Origin: DATBLE01 sp963775695
Lineage (GTDB): Bacteria; Actinomycetota; Thermoleophilia; Gaiellales; Gaiellaceae
NCBI GenBank assembly: GCA_963775695.1
Contig: CAVZJU010000003.1
Coordinates: 1 to 64,000 of the forward strand
Direction: 5' to 3'
Length of the DNA: 64,000 nt
In this document: in pieces, positions 49,501 through 59,136 of the stretch
Numbering within the stretch: the stretch's first letter is position 1
Layout: each line of letters starts with the position of its first letter
Notes under the pieces: generated by a model
The model's database searches: none
The model's input: only the letters and a program-made list of their open reading frames with translations
Told to the model about the DNA's origin: nothing
Position numbers and translations under genes: made by a program

Positions 49501-50463
49501 GTGGTGGCTTCTGCGCGCATCGAGGTCGGCCGCGCGGAGACGGCGGAGCGCGGCGAGGGGATCGAGCTTCGGGGACTCGCGAAGTCGTACCGTGCGGGCG
49601 ACTCGGTCGTTCCGGCCGTGCGCGGCATCGACGTCTCCATCGCTCCTCGGGAGACGGTCGCGATCCTCGGGCCCAACGGCGCCGGCAAGTCGACGACGAT
49701 CGACATGCTGCTCGGACTGGCCGAGCCCGACGCCGGCACGGTCTCGGTGTTCGGTCAGGAGCCGTCTGCGGTGGTCCGGGCCGGTCGGGTCGGGGCGATG
49801 CTCCAGACCGGCGCGCTGCTCCGCGATCTCAGCGTCCGGGAGCTGGTGGCGATGATGGCGGCGCTCTTCCCTCGTCCGCTGGACGTGGGCGAGGTGCTCG
49901 AGCTCACAGGGACCGCAGGAATCGCCGGGCAGCCGACCCAGAAGCTGTCGGGCGGCCAGGCGCAGCGCGTCCGCTTCGCGCTCGCTCTCGTCCCGGACCC
50001 CGAGCTCCTCCTCCTCGACGAGCCGACCGTCGGAATGGACGTCGAGGGTCGCCACGCGTTCTGGACGACGATGCGCGACTTCGCGGCGCGGGGCAGGACG
50101 GTCCTGTTCGCGACGCACTACCTGGAGGAGGCCGATGCCTACGCAGACCGGATCGTGCTCATGGCCCGCGGGTCGATCGTGGCGGACGGTGCGCCGACCG
50201 AGATCAAGGCCATGGTCGGATCGCGCACTATCCGCGCGACCCTGCCCCACGCCTCGGCGGTGGAGCTCGAGCGGTTGCCGGGCGTGACGCGGGCGGAACT
50301 CCACGGCGAGTCGGTGATCCTGGTGTGCTCCGACTCGGATCGTGCTGTCCGCGCGCTGCTCGAGCGCTACCCCGCCGCACGGGACCTGGAGATCACCGGG
50401 GCCGGCCTCGAGGAGGCGTTCCTGCAGCTCACGGGCGACGATGAGGAGGCGGAGGCGGCGTGA
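49501..50463 (+). CDS. ABC-2 exporter ATP-binding protein
   Basis: A 320-residue ATPase: Walker A GPNGAGKSTT (about 58-67), Q-loop AMLQTGALLRDLS, signature LSGGQAQRVRFALAL, Walker B LLLDEPTVGMD, switch ATHYLEEAD, and a C-terminal extension of about 80 residues (GSRTIRATLPHASAVELERLPG). It is of the drug/antibiotic export type. A GTG at 49501 with AGACAGGGA upstream is preferred; an ATG at 49459 would add 14 non-conserved residues. It overlaps the permease gene by 4 bases. Confidence 0.88.
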   Translation: MVASARIEVGRAETAERGEGIELRGLAKSYRAGDSVVPAVRGIDVSIAPRETVAILGPNGAGKSTTIDMLLGLAEPDAGTVSVFGQEPSAVVRAGRVGAMLQTGALLRDLSVRELVAMMAALFPRPLDVGEVLELTGTAGIAGQPTQKLSGGQAQRVRFALALVPDPELLLLDEPTVGMDVEGRHAFWTTMRDFAARGRTVLFATHYLEEADAYADRIVLMARGSIVADGAPTEIKAMVGSRTIRATLPHASAVELERLPGVTRAELHGESVILVCSDSDRAVRALLERYPAARDLEITGAGLEEAFLQLTGDDEEAEAA

Positions 50464-51194
50464 ACCGCACGGCGTACATCCGCTTCGAGCTTCTGCGCAC
50501 GGTGCGGAACCGCCGTTTCTTCGTCCTTGCGCTCGGGTTCCCGATCGTCCTCTACTTCCTGATCGCGGGTCCCAACAAGAACGAGGACAACCTCGGCGGC
50601 AGCGGGCTGTCGGCGCCGCTCTACTACATGGTCGGCCTCGCGGCGTTCGGGGCGATGAACGCGATGCTCTCAGTCGGAGGACGGATCGCGACCGAGCGCA
50701 CGGCCGGTTGGAACCGTCAGCTCCGATTGACCCCGCTCTCTCCCCGCGACTACTTCCGGGCCAAGATCCTCACCGGCTACATGACTGCGGTTGCGGCACT
50801 GCTGCTCCTGTTCGTCGCGGGCACGACTTTGGGCGTGCGGCTCGATGGGAGCCAGTGGCTGAAGATGACCGGACTGATCCTGGTGGGACTGATCCCGTTC
50901 GGAGCACTGGCGATCCTCTTCGGCCACCTGCTGACTGCCGACGCCATCGGTCCCGCCATGGGCGGCCTCGTCGCCGTCCTGGCCGTGCTCGGCGGCGTGT
51001 GGTTCCCGCTGACGAGCGGCGCGCTCTACTACATCGGCCAAGCGTTGCCGTCGTACTGGCTCGTCCAGGCGAGCCACGTCGCGCTCGGCGGCGGCGGGTG
51101 GGGGACGAAGGGCTGGCTGATCGTGGCCGGATGGTCGGTCGTGCTGGGCGCCCTGGCGGCGCGCGCCTACCGCCGGGACACCGCGCGCGTCTAG
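50460..51194 (+). CDS. ABC-2 exporter permease
   Basis: A 244-residue permease with six hydrophobic segments: RTVRNRRFFVLALGFPIVLYFLIAG first, then TERTAGWNRQLRLTPLSPRDYFRAKILTG between helices 2 and 3, and VWFPLTSGALYYIGQALPSYW near the end, the ABC-2 layout. It works with the ATPase before it. No regulator is adjacent, unlike the exporter at 22.8 kb. Its stop overlaps the acetate kinase stop region by 4 bases, tail to tail. Confidence 0.85.
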   Translation: MNRTAYIRFELLRTVRNRRFFVLALGFPIVLYFLIAGPNKNEDNLGGSGLSAPLYYMVGLAAFGAMNAMLSVGGRIATERTAGWNRQLRLTPLSPRDYFRAKILTGYMTAVAALLLLFVAGTTLGVRLDGSQWLKMTGLILVGLIPFGALAILFGHLLTADAIGPAMGGLVAVLAVLGGVWFPLTSGALYYIGQALPSYWLVQASHVALGGGGWGTKGWLIVAGWSVVLGALAARAYRRDTARV

Positions 51195-52108
51195 TCCAGG
51201 AGCGCGCGCACGTGCCCCGCGATCACCAGCTCCTCGCGTGACTGGATCACATGGACCTCGAACGGACAGAGGAAGCGGAGCCGCCCACACACCCGCTCTC
51301 GGACGAGCGTCGAGTGCTCGCCGATGCCGCCGGAGAAGACGATCGCGTCGAGACCTCTCAACGAGGCCGCCGATGCCGCGACCGCCGCCGCGACCCGGTG
51401 GACGTACACCGCGAGCGCCGGCGAGTCGTCCGCCAGCTCGCGGACGTCGCCCGAGCCGCCGGAGAGCCCGGCCAGACCGGACTCGTGCTCGAGTGCGTGG
51501 TCGAGCTCGTCGACGCTGAGCCCGTGCTCCCGCATCAGATAGAGCAGCGCGCCGGGGTCGATCGAGCCGGAGCGGGTCGTCATCGGCACGCCCTCGAGGG
51601 GCGAGAAGCCCATGGTCGTCTCCACCGAGCGCCCGTCCAGCACAGCCGTCACCGACGAGCCGCCGCCCAGGTGGCAGACGACCAGCCGCGGCACCCGGAC
51701 CTGCGACGCCGCCCATTCGACCGACAATCCGTGGAAGCCGTACCGCCGCACCCCCCACTCGAGCCACCTCTCGGGGACGGCGTAGCGCGTCGCCTCGTCG
51801 GGCATCGTCGCGTGGAACGCGGTGTCGAAGACGGCGACGTGGGGGACGTCGGGCAGCGCGTGCCGCGCCTCCCCGAGCGTGCGCAGCGCAGGCGCGTTGT
51901 GCAACGGGGCGAGCGGCGTCAGCTCGCGGAGCGCCTCGGTCACCTCGTCGTCGACCAGCACCGGCTCCTGGAAGCGCGAACCGCCGTGCACGATGCGATG
52001 CCCGACCGCGTCGCACTCCACGAACCCGTCGACCGGGTGCGAATCGTCGCCCTCGACCATGTGCAGCTTGAGGCTCGTCGAGCCGGCGTTGACGACGAGG
52101 ACGTTCAG
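51191..52108 (-). CDS. ackA: Acetate kinase, compact form with probable CTG start
   Basis: A 305-residue acetate kinase, about 95 residues shorter than usual. It begins NVLVVNAGSTSLKLH (phosphate-binding loop), then HRIVHGGSRF, LAPLHNAPAL, VFDTAFHATMP, RRYGFHGLS, HLGGGSSVTAVLDGRSVETTMGFSPLEGVPMTTRSGSIDPG and FSGGIGEHS. The usual HGTSH reads HGLSV. There is no ATG, GTG or TTG near the conserved N terminus, but CTG at 52108 overlaps the phosphoketolase stop as CTGA, so CTG start with translational coupling is likely. It makes ATP and acetate from acetyl phosphate. Confidence 0.85.
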   Translation of the reverse strand: MNVLVVNAGSTSLKLHMVEGDDSHPVDGFVECDAVGHRIVHGGSRFQEPVLVDDEVTEALRELTPLAPLHNAPALRTLGEARHALPDVPHVAVFDTAFHATMPDEATRYAVPERWLEWGVRRYGFHGLSVEWAASQVRVPRLVVCHLGGGSSVTAVLDGRSVETTMGFSPLEGVPMTTRSGSIDPGALLYLMREHGLSVDELDHALEHESGLAGLSGGSGDVRELADDSPALAVYVHRVAAAVAASAASLRGLDAIVFSGGIGEHSTLVRERVCGRLRFLCPFEVHVIQSREELVIAGHVRALLD

Positions 52109-54426
52109 GCCGGCCAGACCCAGTCCCGGACGTCGGGCCGGTCCTCGCCGTGCTCGCGCGTCCAGGCCCGGCAGCGGAGCCGTTCGTCCTCCATCTCCTG
52201 CCGCACATGGGCGGCACGGGAGGCGAGGCCCGGGACGCGGTCGATCACGTCGATCACGAGGTGGAAGCGGTCGAGGTCGTTGAGCATGACCATGTCGAAC
52301 GGCGTCGTGGTCGTGCCCTCCTCCTTGTAGCCGCGCACGTGCAGGTTGTCGTGGTTCGTGCGCCGGTAGGTGAGGCGGTGGATCAGCCACGGGTAGCCGT
52401 GGTAGGCGAAGACGATCGGCCGGTCGGGCGTGAACAGCGAGTCGAACTCGCTGTCCGCCAGGCCATGCGGATGCTCGCTCTCCGGCTGCAGCCGCATCAG
52501 GTCGACCACGTTGACGACGCGCACCTTCAGGTCGGGGAGCCGCTCGCGCAGGATGGAGACGGCGGCGAGGGTCTCGAGGGTGGGCACGTCGCCCGCGCAG
52601 GCCATGACCACGTCGGGCTCGCCCTCGCCGTCGTTCGAGGCCCAGTCCCAGATACCGAGCCCGCGCGTGCAGTGCACGATCGCATCGTCCATCGACAGGT
52701 AGTCCAGCGCGGGCTGCTTGCCGGCGACGATCACGTTGACGTAGTGGCGGCTGCGCAGGCAGTGGTCGGCGACCGAGAGCAGCGTGTTCGCGTCGGGCGG
52801 CAGGTAGACGCGGATCACCTCCGCCTTCTTGTTGACGACGTGGTCGATGAAGCCCGGGTCCTGATGCGAGAAGCCGTTGTGGTCCTGCCGCCAGACGTGC
52901 GACGAGAGCAGGTAGTTGAGCGACGGGAGCGGGCGGCGCCAGGGGATGTGGCGCGTCACCTTCAGCCATTTCGCGTGCTGGTTGAACATCGAGTCGATGA
53001 TGTGGATGAACGCCTCGTAGCAGTTGAAGAAGCCGTGGCGGCCAGTGAGCAGATAGCCCTCCAGCCAGCCCTGGCAGAGGTGCTCCGAGAGCACCTCCAG
53101 CACCCGCCCTTCCGGCGCGAGCCCCTCGTCCGTGGGCAGGATCTCCGCCTCCCAGGCCCGGTTCGTGGTCTCGAAGACGGCGGAGAGCCGGTTCGAGGCG
53201 GTCTCGTCGGGGCCGAAGAGGCGGAAGGTCTCGGGGTTGCGCGCGATCACGTCGCGGAGAAAACCGCCGAGAACGCGGGTCGCCTCGCTCGAGGAGCGTG
53301 CGGGCTCCTCGACCTCGACGGCGTAGTCGCGGAAGTCGGGCAGGATGAGGTCGCGCCCGAGCTCGCCGGTCGTGTGCGGGCTCGCGCTCATCCGCTTGTC
53401 GCCCTTCGGCGGCAGCGCGGCCAGCTCGGCCACGAGCCGGCCCTGGTCGTCGAACAGCTCCTCCGGCCGATAGCTCCGCATCCACTCCTCGAGCAGCCGC
53501 AGGTGCTCCGCGTTCTTGCGGACATCGGCGACCGGCACCTGGTGCGAGCGCCAGGTGCCCTCCACCGGCAGCCCGTCGACCACCTTGGGGCCGGTCCAGC
53601 CCTTCGGCGTGCGCAGCACGATCATCGGCCACTTCGGCCTGGTCTCCCGGCCCTTGAAGCCGGCGACGTCGTCGAGCGCGTCGTCGAGCGCGGCTGCGAA
53701 GTCGCCGTGCACCTGCTCCGGGTCGTCGCCGGTGACGAGGATCGGCCGGTGGCCGTAGCCCTCGAAGAGCGCGACCAGCTCGTCCTCGGGGATCCGCGCC
53801 AGCACCGTCGGGTTGGCGATCTTGTAGCCGTTCAGGTGGAGGATCGGCAGAACGGCGCCGTCGGTCCTCGGGTTGAGGAACTTGTTCGAGTGCCAGCTCG
53901 CCGCCAGCGGCCCCGTCTCCGCTTCGCCGTCCCCGATCACGCAGCACACGACGAGGTCGGGGTTGTCGAACGCCGCGCCGTATGCGTGCGTGAGCGCGTA
54001 GCCGAGCTCGCCGCCCTCGTGGATCGAGCCGGGCGTCTCCGGCGCGGCGTGGCTCGGGATCCCGCCGGGGAAGGAGAACTGCCGGAACAGCTCGCGCAGC
54101 CCCCGCTCGTCGGCGGACACGAGCGGGAAGAGCTCGGAGTAGGTGCCCTCGAGGTAGGCGTTGGCGACGATCCCCGGCCCGCCGTGGCCCGGGCCGGTGA
54201 CGTAGATCGCGTCCAGGTCGCGGGCGCGGATCGCGCGGTTCAGATGCGCCCAGATCAGGTTCAGGCCGGGCGTGGTGCCGAAGTGGCCGAGCAGCCGCGG
54301 CTTCACGTGCTCCGGCTTCAACGGCTCGCGTAGGAGCGGGTTGTCGAGCAGGTAGATCTGCCCGACGGAGAGGTAGTTGGCCGCCCGCCAGTAGGCGTCG
54401 ATGAGGCGAAGCTCCTCGCTCGTCAC
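52105..54426 (-). CDS. xfp: Xylulose-5-phosphate/fructose-6-phosphate phosphoketolase
   Basis: A 773-residue ThDP enzyme with the phosphoketolase signature blocks: YVTGPGHGGPG (about 76-86), SIHEGGELGYALTHAYGAAFDNPD, the ThDP motif VIGDGEAETGPLAASWHSNKFLNP (about 163-186), FNCYEAFIHIIDSMFNQHAKWLK, and WRQDHNGFSHQDPGFIDHV. It cleaves xylulose 5-phosphate, and possibly fructose 6-phosphate, with phosphate into acetyl phosphate and an aldose phosphate. Coupled with acetate kinase it gives an ATP-yielding shunt. The start is GTG 54426. Confidence 0.93.
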   Translation of the reverse strand: MTSEELRLIDAYWRAANYLSVGQIYLLDNPLLREPLKPEHVKPRLLGHFGTTPGLNLIWAHLNRAIRARDLDAIYVTGPGHGGPGIVANAYLEGTYSELFPLVSADERGLRELFRQFSFPGGIPSHAAPETPGSIHEGGELGYALTHAYGAAFDNPDLVVCCVIGDGEAETGPLAASWHSNKFLNPRTDGAVLPILHLNGYKIANPTVLARIPEDELVALFEGYGHRPILVTGDDPEQVHGDFAAALDDALDDVAGFKGRETRPKWPMIVLRTPKGWTGPKVVDGLPVEGTWRSHQVPVADVRKNAEHLRLLEEWMRSYRPEELFDDQGRLVAELAALPPKGDKRMSASPHTTGELGRDLILPDFRDYAVEVEEPARSSSEATRVLGGFLRDVIARNPETFRLFGPDETASNRLSAVFETTNRAWEAEILPTDEGLAPEGRVLEVLSEHLCQGWLEGYLLTGRHGFFNCYEAFIHIIDSMFNQHAKWLKVTRHIPWRRPLPSLNYLLSSHVWRQDHNGFSHQDPGFIDHVVNKKAEVIRVYLPPDANTLLSVADHCLRSRHYVNVIVAGKQPALDYLSMDDAIVHCTRGLGIWDWASNDGEGEPDVVMACAGDVPTLETLAAVSILRERLPDLKVRVVNVVDLMRLQPESEHPHGLADSEFDSLFTPDRPIVFAYHGYPWLIHRLTYRRTNHDNLHVRGYKEEGTTTTPFDMVMLNDLDRFHLVIDVIDRVPGLASRAAHVRQEMEDERLRCRAWTREHGEDRPDVRDWVWPA

Positions 54427-54500
54427 ACCTGCACTCCATCAGATTTACGGCGTGGGTCGCCGTCGAGCAGGTTCCACCGACGTTGGTCTCTGCTCGCGGT

Positions 54501-56981
54501 CTAGCCTGGCTGTCCGGCACTCGCCGCGGTGGGCGCCGGTCTGAGCTCGACCACGTCGTCGGAGGCCGCAACCCCTTCGCCTCCGAGCACGACGATGCGG
54601 CGGCCGACGGCTACCGCCGCCGCGTTCGCCAGCGGTGAAGGCATTCGGCCGGCGAGCGTCACTGCACCTGTGCTCGGGTCGATCCGCAGGATTCGGTCGA
54701 GTGGGTGGCCCTCAGCGTCGGTTCCGCCGAGGAGATACAGCGAGTTGCCGAACGCGACAAGCGGCGCGTGCGCGGAGGGAGCAGGCAAGGTCGCGATCCG
54801 TCGAACCCGTCTCCCGGAAACGGAGACGACCGCGTCGCTCTCGCCGGCGGGCGTGACGCCGCCTGCGACGTAGATCGTTCTTCCCAGAGCCGCCACACCC
54901 GCATATCGCAGGCCGACCGGAAGCCGTGCGACGACCACAGGGGAGTGCCCAGGCCGGTAGCGGAGAACCGCTGTCGCATACCGCGTGCCCGTGAAGCCGC
55001 CGACGAGGTATGCCTTGCCGCCGACGGTGGCGACACCCAGGTCCGAGAGCGGCTCGCCGAGCGAGCCGGCGTTCGTCGCCACACCTGTCTGAGGGTCGAT
55101 CCTCGCGACAGCATCCGTCGACGCGACCTGCCCACCGCCGAAGACGTATGCGTCGCGGCCCACGATCGCGAGCGCCGCATCGTGAGTCGCCCCGGGCAGC
55201 GTCCCCGCGATCCGCAGCCTGCCGGGCGGCCCCAGCAGCACCTGCCGCGACGATCTTCCCCCGACGAGCCCTCCGGCGACGACCAAGCGGCCGCTCGGAA
55301 GCGCGGCTGCCGCCAGACGGGATGCCGGCTGTGGGAGCCTCCCGATTCGCCGCGCGACGAGCCGCGGCGGGGCCGGGTTCGGTCGCGTGGTCGCGGGGAG
55401 CAGGTCGAGGCCGTCCGGCTTCGAGAGGAAGCCGATCGCAGCGGACGGCACCCCGTAGTGGCCGTACTGCCAGACGATGCGTTTCGTCCTGGGGTCGACG
55501 ACGATGATCCGGTGATGCCAGTCGTCCGTGATCGCGATCATCCCGTTCGGCCAGCGAACCGCCAGTGACGGACGGTCGAGGGCGCCCTCGCCGGACGTCG
55601 GCCCATACGTCCAGACGATCCGCCCGCGAGGTGTGATCACGTCGACTCGGCCGGGCGTGTTGAACCCGGCGACGAGCAGGTTTCCGTCCCGGAGCAGCTG
55701 GGCGTCGGACGGATAGGCGGTGGGTGTCCGCGTCGCGTACACGAGCCGTCCGCGGCGGTCGAAGCGATCGACCCATCCTCCGATCTCGGTCACGAGCATG
55801 CCGCCGTCCGCGAGCGGCGTCGCCCCGTTCGGAGAGGACAGCGACCGCGGTGGGTCATGGGCGCAGCCGGAGCCGCCGAGTTCGCTCACGATCCGATGGT
55901 CGGGGCTGAGCCGCAGGACTCGGCAGTTCTTGATGTCGGCGACAGTGATCGTGTGGTTTCGCCAGACGTACGCGTCGTCGGGATTCGAGAGCTCCCCGCC
56001 TGCGGACCCGGCGACACCCGCGTGTCCGTAGCTCCAGACAAGCCGGTGCGTGCGAAGGTCGATCTGCGCGACCTGGTCGTTGAACTCCTCGTTCGTCACG
56101 ATCCGTCGGTAGCCGGGCGCGAAGAACGCGTCGTCCGGGTCGTAGAAGGACTGGCCGGGACGGAGGTCGCCGGCCCTCGGGAACTCCCACACGATGCGCT
56201 TCGAGGGCGAGACGATCAGGAGCTTGTTCGCGTTCCGGTCGGCGATCAGGAGGTACCCGGGGACCGGACCGGGCCCGACCGGAGGCAAGCCGAGTGCTCG
56301 GGCCGCCGGGCTCTGGCTCGACCGGCGGGCTCGTTGAAAGGCGCTGACGAGAGAGTGGCGTCCTGCGGCGGGGCGTGCGTTCACGCGGGCAGGGGCGTCT
56401 TCCCCGCGATCCCGCTCGAAGCCGTGGATCCAGGGACGAGCGAACGGGAACGTCAGCGCGGCGAGCGCGAAGCCGGCGACCACCGAGACGCCGACGAGCG
56501 AGCCGCGCAGGGCGGTGCCGCGGATCCGGGCCGGACGGAGAAGCGCCGGCAAGCGGCGCAGGTAGAAAAGCACGTGGATCCCGAATGCCCCGGCCCAGAC
56601 CACGAAGCTTGCCTTGTGGAGGCCCACGATCATGCCGCGGCGTCCGAAGGCGATCATCGCGACACCCGTTCCGAGGACACCGATCGTCGAGACAACGAGT
56701 GCGGGCGCGACCAGGAAGCGCATCGCCGCGTGAGGCGGCCCCTTGACCGCGTACTCGCGCCGGCGCTGGTAGTACCGCATGAACCGGTAGCCGGTGGCCC
56801 CGAGCTTCAGCGCGACGGGCGGGATGAGGAGCATTCCCACGAAGACGTGGACCGAAAGGAGCGTCCGAAGGAACAGGATCGTGACGCCCTCGACGGCGAG
56901 CAGGACGAGCAGGACCACGGCAGTCGTGCCGGTCAACCGCTCATTGCCTTCGACTCCGCCGGTCCGTGTACGTACGCGCAT
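54501..56981 (-). CDS. Cytochrome-b561-like membrane domain fused to NHL and Kelch propellers
   Basis: An 826-residue fusion. Residues about 15-185 have five hydrophobic segments with His residues in SVHVFVGMLLIPP, GLHKASFVVWAGAFGIHVLF, a layout like a heme-b membrane domain. Residues about 235-545 form an NHL-like propeller (ADRNANKLLIVSPSKRIVWEFP, WRNHTITVADIKNCRVLRLSP, ITDDWHHRIIVVDPRTKRIVWQYG). Residues about 560-810 form a Kelch propeller (VVAGGLVGG, YVFGGGQVAS, YLVGGFTGTR, YVAGGVTPAG, YLLGGTDAEG, VVLGGEG). The start is ATG 56981. The gene is divergent from the two-component genes. Heme and electron transfer to an external partner is inferred, not shown. Confidence 0.68.
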   Translation of the reverse strand: MRVRTRTGGVEGNERLTGTTAVVLLVLLAVEGVTILFLRTLLSVHVFVGMLLIPPVALKLGATGYRFMRYYQRRREYAVKGPPHAAMRFLVAPALVVSTIGVLGTGVAMIAFGRRGMIVGLHKASFVVWAGAFGIHVLFYLRRLPALLRPARIRGTALRGSLVGVSVVAGFALAALTFPFARPWIHGFERDRGEDAPARVNARPAAGRHSLVSAFQRARRSSQSPAARALGLPPVGPGPVPGYLLIADRNANKLLIVSPSKRIVWEFPRAGDLRPGQSFYDPDDAFFAPGYRRIVTNEEFNDQVAQIDLRTHRLVWSYGHAGVAGSAGGELSNPDDAYVWRNHTITVADIKNCRVLRLSPDHRIVSELGGSGCAHDPPRSLSSPNGATPLADGGMLVTEIGGWVDRFDRRGRLVYATRTPTAYPSDAQLLRDGNLLVAGFNTPGRVDVITPRGRIVWTYGPTSGEGALDRPSLAVRWPNGMIAITDDWHHRIIVVDPRTKRIVWQYGHYGVPSAAIGFLSKPDGLDLLPATTRPNPAPPRLVARRIGRLPQPASRLAAAALPSGRLVVAGGLVGGRSSRQVLLGPPGRLRIAGTLPGATHDAALAIVGRDAYVFGGGQVASTDAVARIDPQTGVATNAGSLGEPLSDLGVATVGGKAYLVGGFTGTRYATAVLRYRPGHSPVVVARLPVGLRYAGVAALGRTIYVAGGVTPAGESDAVVSVSGRRVRRIATLPAPSAHAPLVAFGNSLYLLGGTDAEGHPLDRILRIDPSTGAVTLAGRMPSPLANAAAVAVGRRIVVLGGEGVAASDDVVELRPAPTAASAGQPG

Positions 56982-57064
56982 CGCCTGAAGAAGAACATTC
57001 CCGCATGAGCCGCCGATGAACGAGCTTCATGCGCAACTCATCCTCCGCGACGACAATTCGGGAG

Positions 57065-57730
57065 ATGCGCGTACTGGTCGTCGAGGACGAGCCGAGGATG
57101 GCCGACCTGCTCGCGCGCGGTCTGCACGAGGAGGGCTACGCAGCGGACGTCGCCGGAACCGGCGAGGACGCGCTCTGGATGGCGCGGGCGGTCGACTACG
57201 ACGCGATCGTCCTCGACGTGATGCTCCCCGGCGCGGACGGGATGGAGACGTGCCGCTCGCTTCGATCCGCCGGTGTCTGGTCCCCGGTGCTGATGTTGAC
57301 CGCGAGGGACGCCGTCGGCGACCGCATCGCCGGCCTCGATGCCGGCGCAGACGACTATGTGCTGAAGCCGTTCTCGTTCGGCGAGCTGCTCGCGCGCCTG
57401 CGCGCACTCGTCCGGCGTACGCCGCACGAGCGGCCGACCGTTGTCCGGGTCGGCCATCTCTGCCTCGACCCGGCGAGCAGGCGGGTGTGGCGGGGTGACG
57501 ACGAGCTCCGGCTGTCCGCGAAGGCATTCGCGCTCCTGGAGGCGTTCATGCGCAGGCCGGGCCAGGTGCTCTCGCGCGAGCAACTGCTCGAGGCTGCGTG
57601 GGACATGGCGTTCGAAAGCCGCTCGAACATCGTGGACGTGTACGTGCGGGCGCTGCGAGCGCAGATCGGCGTAAAGACGATCGAGACCGTGCGCGGTGTC
57701 GGCTACCGCCTCCGGACGGACGGCGGATGA
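57065..57730 (+). CDS. OmpR-family response regulator
   Basis: A 221-residue regulator from the ATG at 57065 (233 if 57029 is used). The receiver domain has VVEDEPRMADLL, the phospho-acceptor Asp in DAIVLDVMLPG (about residue 51), MLTARDAVGDR and VLKPFSF. The winged-helix output domain (about 125-220) has LRLSAKAFALLEAFMRRPGQVLSREQLLEAAWD and IETVRGVGYRLR. Its TGA overlaps the kinase ATG. It probably controls both the downstream genes and the divergent fusion gene. Confidence 0.9.
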   Translation: MRVLVVEDEPRMADLLARGLHEEGYAADVAGTGEDALWMARAVDYDAIVLDVMLPGADGMETCRSLRSAGVWSPVLMLTARDAVGDRIAGLDAGADDYVLKPFSFGELLARLRALVRRTPHERPTVVRVGHLCLDPASRRVWRGDDELRLSAKAFALLEAFMRRPGQVLSREQLLEAAWDMAFESRSNIVDVYVRALRAQIGVKTIETVRGVGYRLRTDGG

Positions 57731-59091
57731 TCTCGCGCCTTCCGATTCGCGTCAGGCTGGTCCTGCCGTTCGCGCTCGGCATGGCAGTCGTGCTCGCGGC
57801 GACCGGGTTCTTCATCTACCACCGCGTCGGCTCGACGCTGCTCGCATCGGTCGACCAGAACCTGCGCGGGCAGGCCGGGGAGGCGGCCCAGCACGTTGCG
57901 CGCGGGCGCGGCGTCCTCGATCGCGACGCTCCCGGCGCGCCGACCGTCGGTCAGCTCGTCGGCAGCGACGGCCGCGTACGTGAGACCACTCCCGGCGGGC
58001 TTCCCCCGCTCGTCTCCGGTTCGACCCTCGGCAGCGTCCTCGGGGGCCGCACCGTCCTTCGGACCGGCGGGATCCCCGGCATCGACGGCGACTGGCGGAT
58101 CCTGGCGGCACCGGCGCAAGGTGGCCGGTCGAGTGTCGTGGTCGCCGAGTCGCTGGAATCACGCGAGCAGACACTCGACCGGCTCCTCCGCCAGTTCCTG
58201 ATCGGCGGGCCGCTCGCTCTCGCGATCGTGACCCTCGGCGGCTACCTGCTCGCCGCGGGGGCGCTGCGACCGGTGGAGGCAATGCGCCGGAGGGCCTCTT
58301 CGATCGGCGCGTCGACGCCGGGCGCCCGGCTGCCGACGCCGCGCAGCAGGGACGAGCTCTCGCGTCTCGCGGAGACGTTGAACGAGATGCTCGCACGGCT
58401 CGAGTCGGCGGTCGAGCACGAGCGTCGCTTCGTCGACGACGCGAGCCACGAGCTGCGGACGCCGCTGGCGGTGCTGCGCGCCGAGCTCGAGCTCGCGCTC
58501 CGGCATCCACGCTCGAAAGAGGAGCTCGAGCGAGCCCTGCGATCGGCGGTCGAGGACGCCGAGCGGCTTGGCCGGCTCGCCGAGGACCTTCTTCTCTTCG
58601 CTCGTTACGACCAGGGGCAGCTGCCGCTTCGACGTGAGCCGGTCGAGGCCGGAGCCTTTCTGGGCGAGGTGGCCACCCGGTTCGAGCGCCGCGCCCGGGA
58701 CGCCGGACGTCCCATCCGCGTCGAGCCCGCCGCAGACGGTCTCCTCGTCGACGGCGACGCGATCCGGCTCGAGCAGGCGCTCGACAACCTCGTCGAGAAC
58801 GCCTTCGCCCACGGGGCCGGCGCCGTCGCACTGGCCGCAGTGCAGAGGAACGGCCGGGTCGAGCTGCATGTGACCGACGAGGGCGCAGGGGTACCGAGCG
58901 ACTTCCTGCCACGTGCATTCGACCGGTTCAGCCGCGCCGACGAGGCGCGCGGCCGCGGCGGCACCGGGTTGGGTCTCGCAATCGTCGACCTGGTCGCGCG
59001 CGCACACGGGGGTGAAGCTCGACTCGAGAACCGCCCGGGCGGCGGCGCCGACGCGTGGATCGCGATCGGCGCAACCCACAGCAACCTCTAA
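57727..59091 (+). CDS. Sensor histidine kinase
   Basis: A 454-residue kinase: membrane helix at about 10-30, extracellular sensor of about 125 residues (30-155), second helix (about 165-185), HAMP-like linker (VEAMRRRASSIG), phospho-acceptor His in VDDASHELRTPLAVLRAEL, and the ATPase domain with DNLVENAFAHG, DEGAGVPSDF and GGTGLGLAIVDLV. It pairs with the response regulator whose stop it overlaps. The signal is unknown; the genes it leads point to redox or flavin chemistry at the cell surface. Confidence 0.9.
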   Translation: MISRLPIRVRLVLPFALGMAVVLAATGFFIYHRVGSTLLASVDQNLRGQAGEAAQHVARGRGVLDRDAPGAPTVGQLVGSDGRVRETTPGGLPPLVSGSTLGSVLGGRTVLRTGGIPGIDGDWRILAAPAQGGRSSVVVAESLESREQTLDRLLRQFLIGGPLALAIVTLGGYLLAAGALRPVEAMRRRASSIGASTPGARLPTPRSRDELSRLAETLNEMLARLESAVEHERRFVDDASHELRTPLAVLRAELELALRHPRSKEELERALRSAVEDAERLGRLAEDLLLFARYDQGQLPLRREPVEAGAFLGEVATRFERRARDAGRPIRVEPAADGLLVDGDAIRLEQALDNLVENAFAHGAGAVALAAVQRNGRVELHVTDEGAGVPSDFLPRAFDRFSRADEARGRGGTGLGLAIVDLVARAHGGEARLENRPGGGADAWIAIGATHSNL

Positions 59092-59136
59092 GGCGCCGTT
59101 CATCGGGCTCTCATGCTCATGCGGTTCGATGTCCGC

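Noticed and set aside
52109..54571. In-frame extension of the acetate kinase frame through the phosphoketolase region
   Set aside because: The extension has no recognisable protein pattern and lies over a certain gene in another frame; the acetate kinase starts at CTG 52108.
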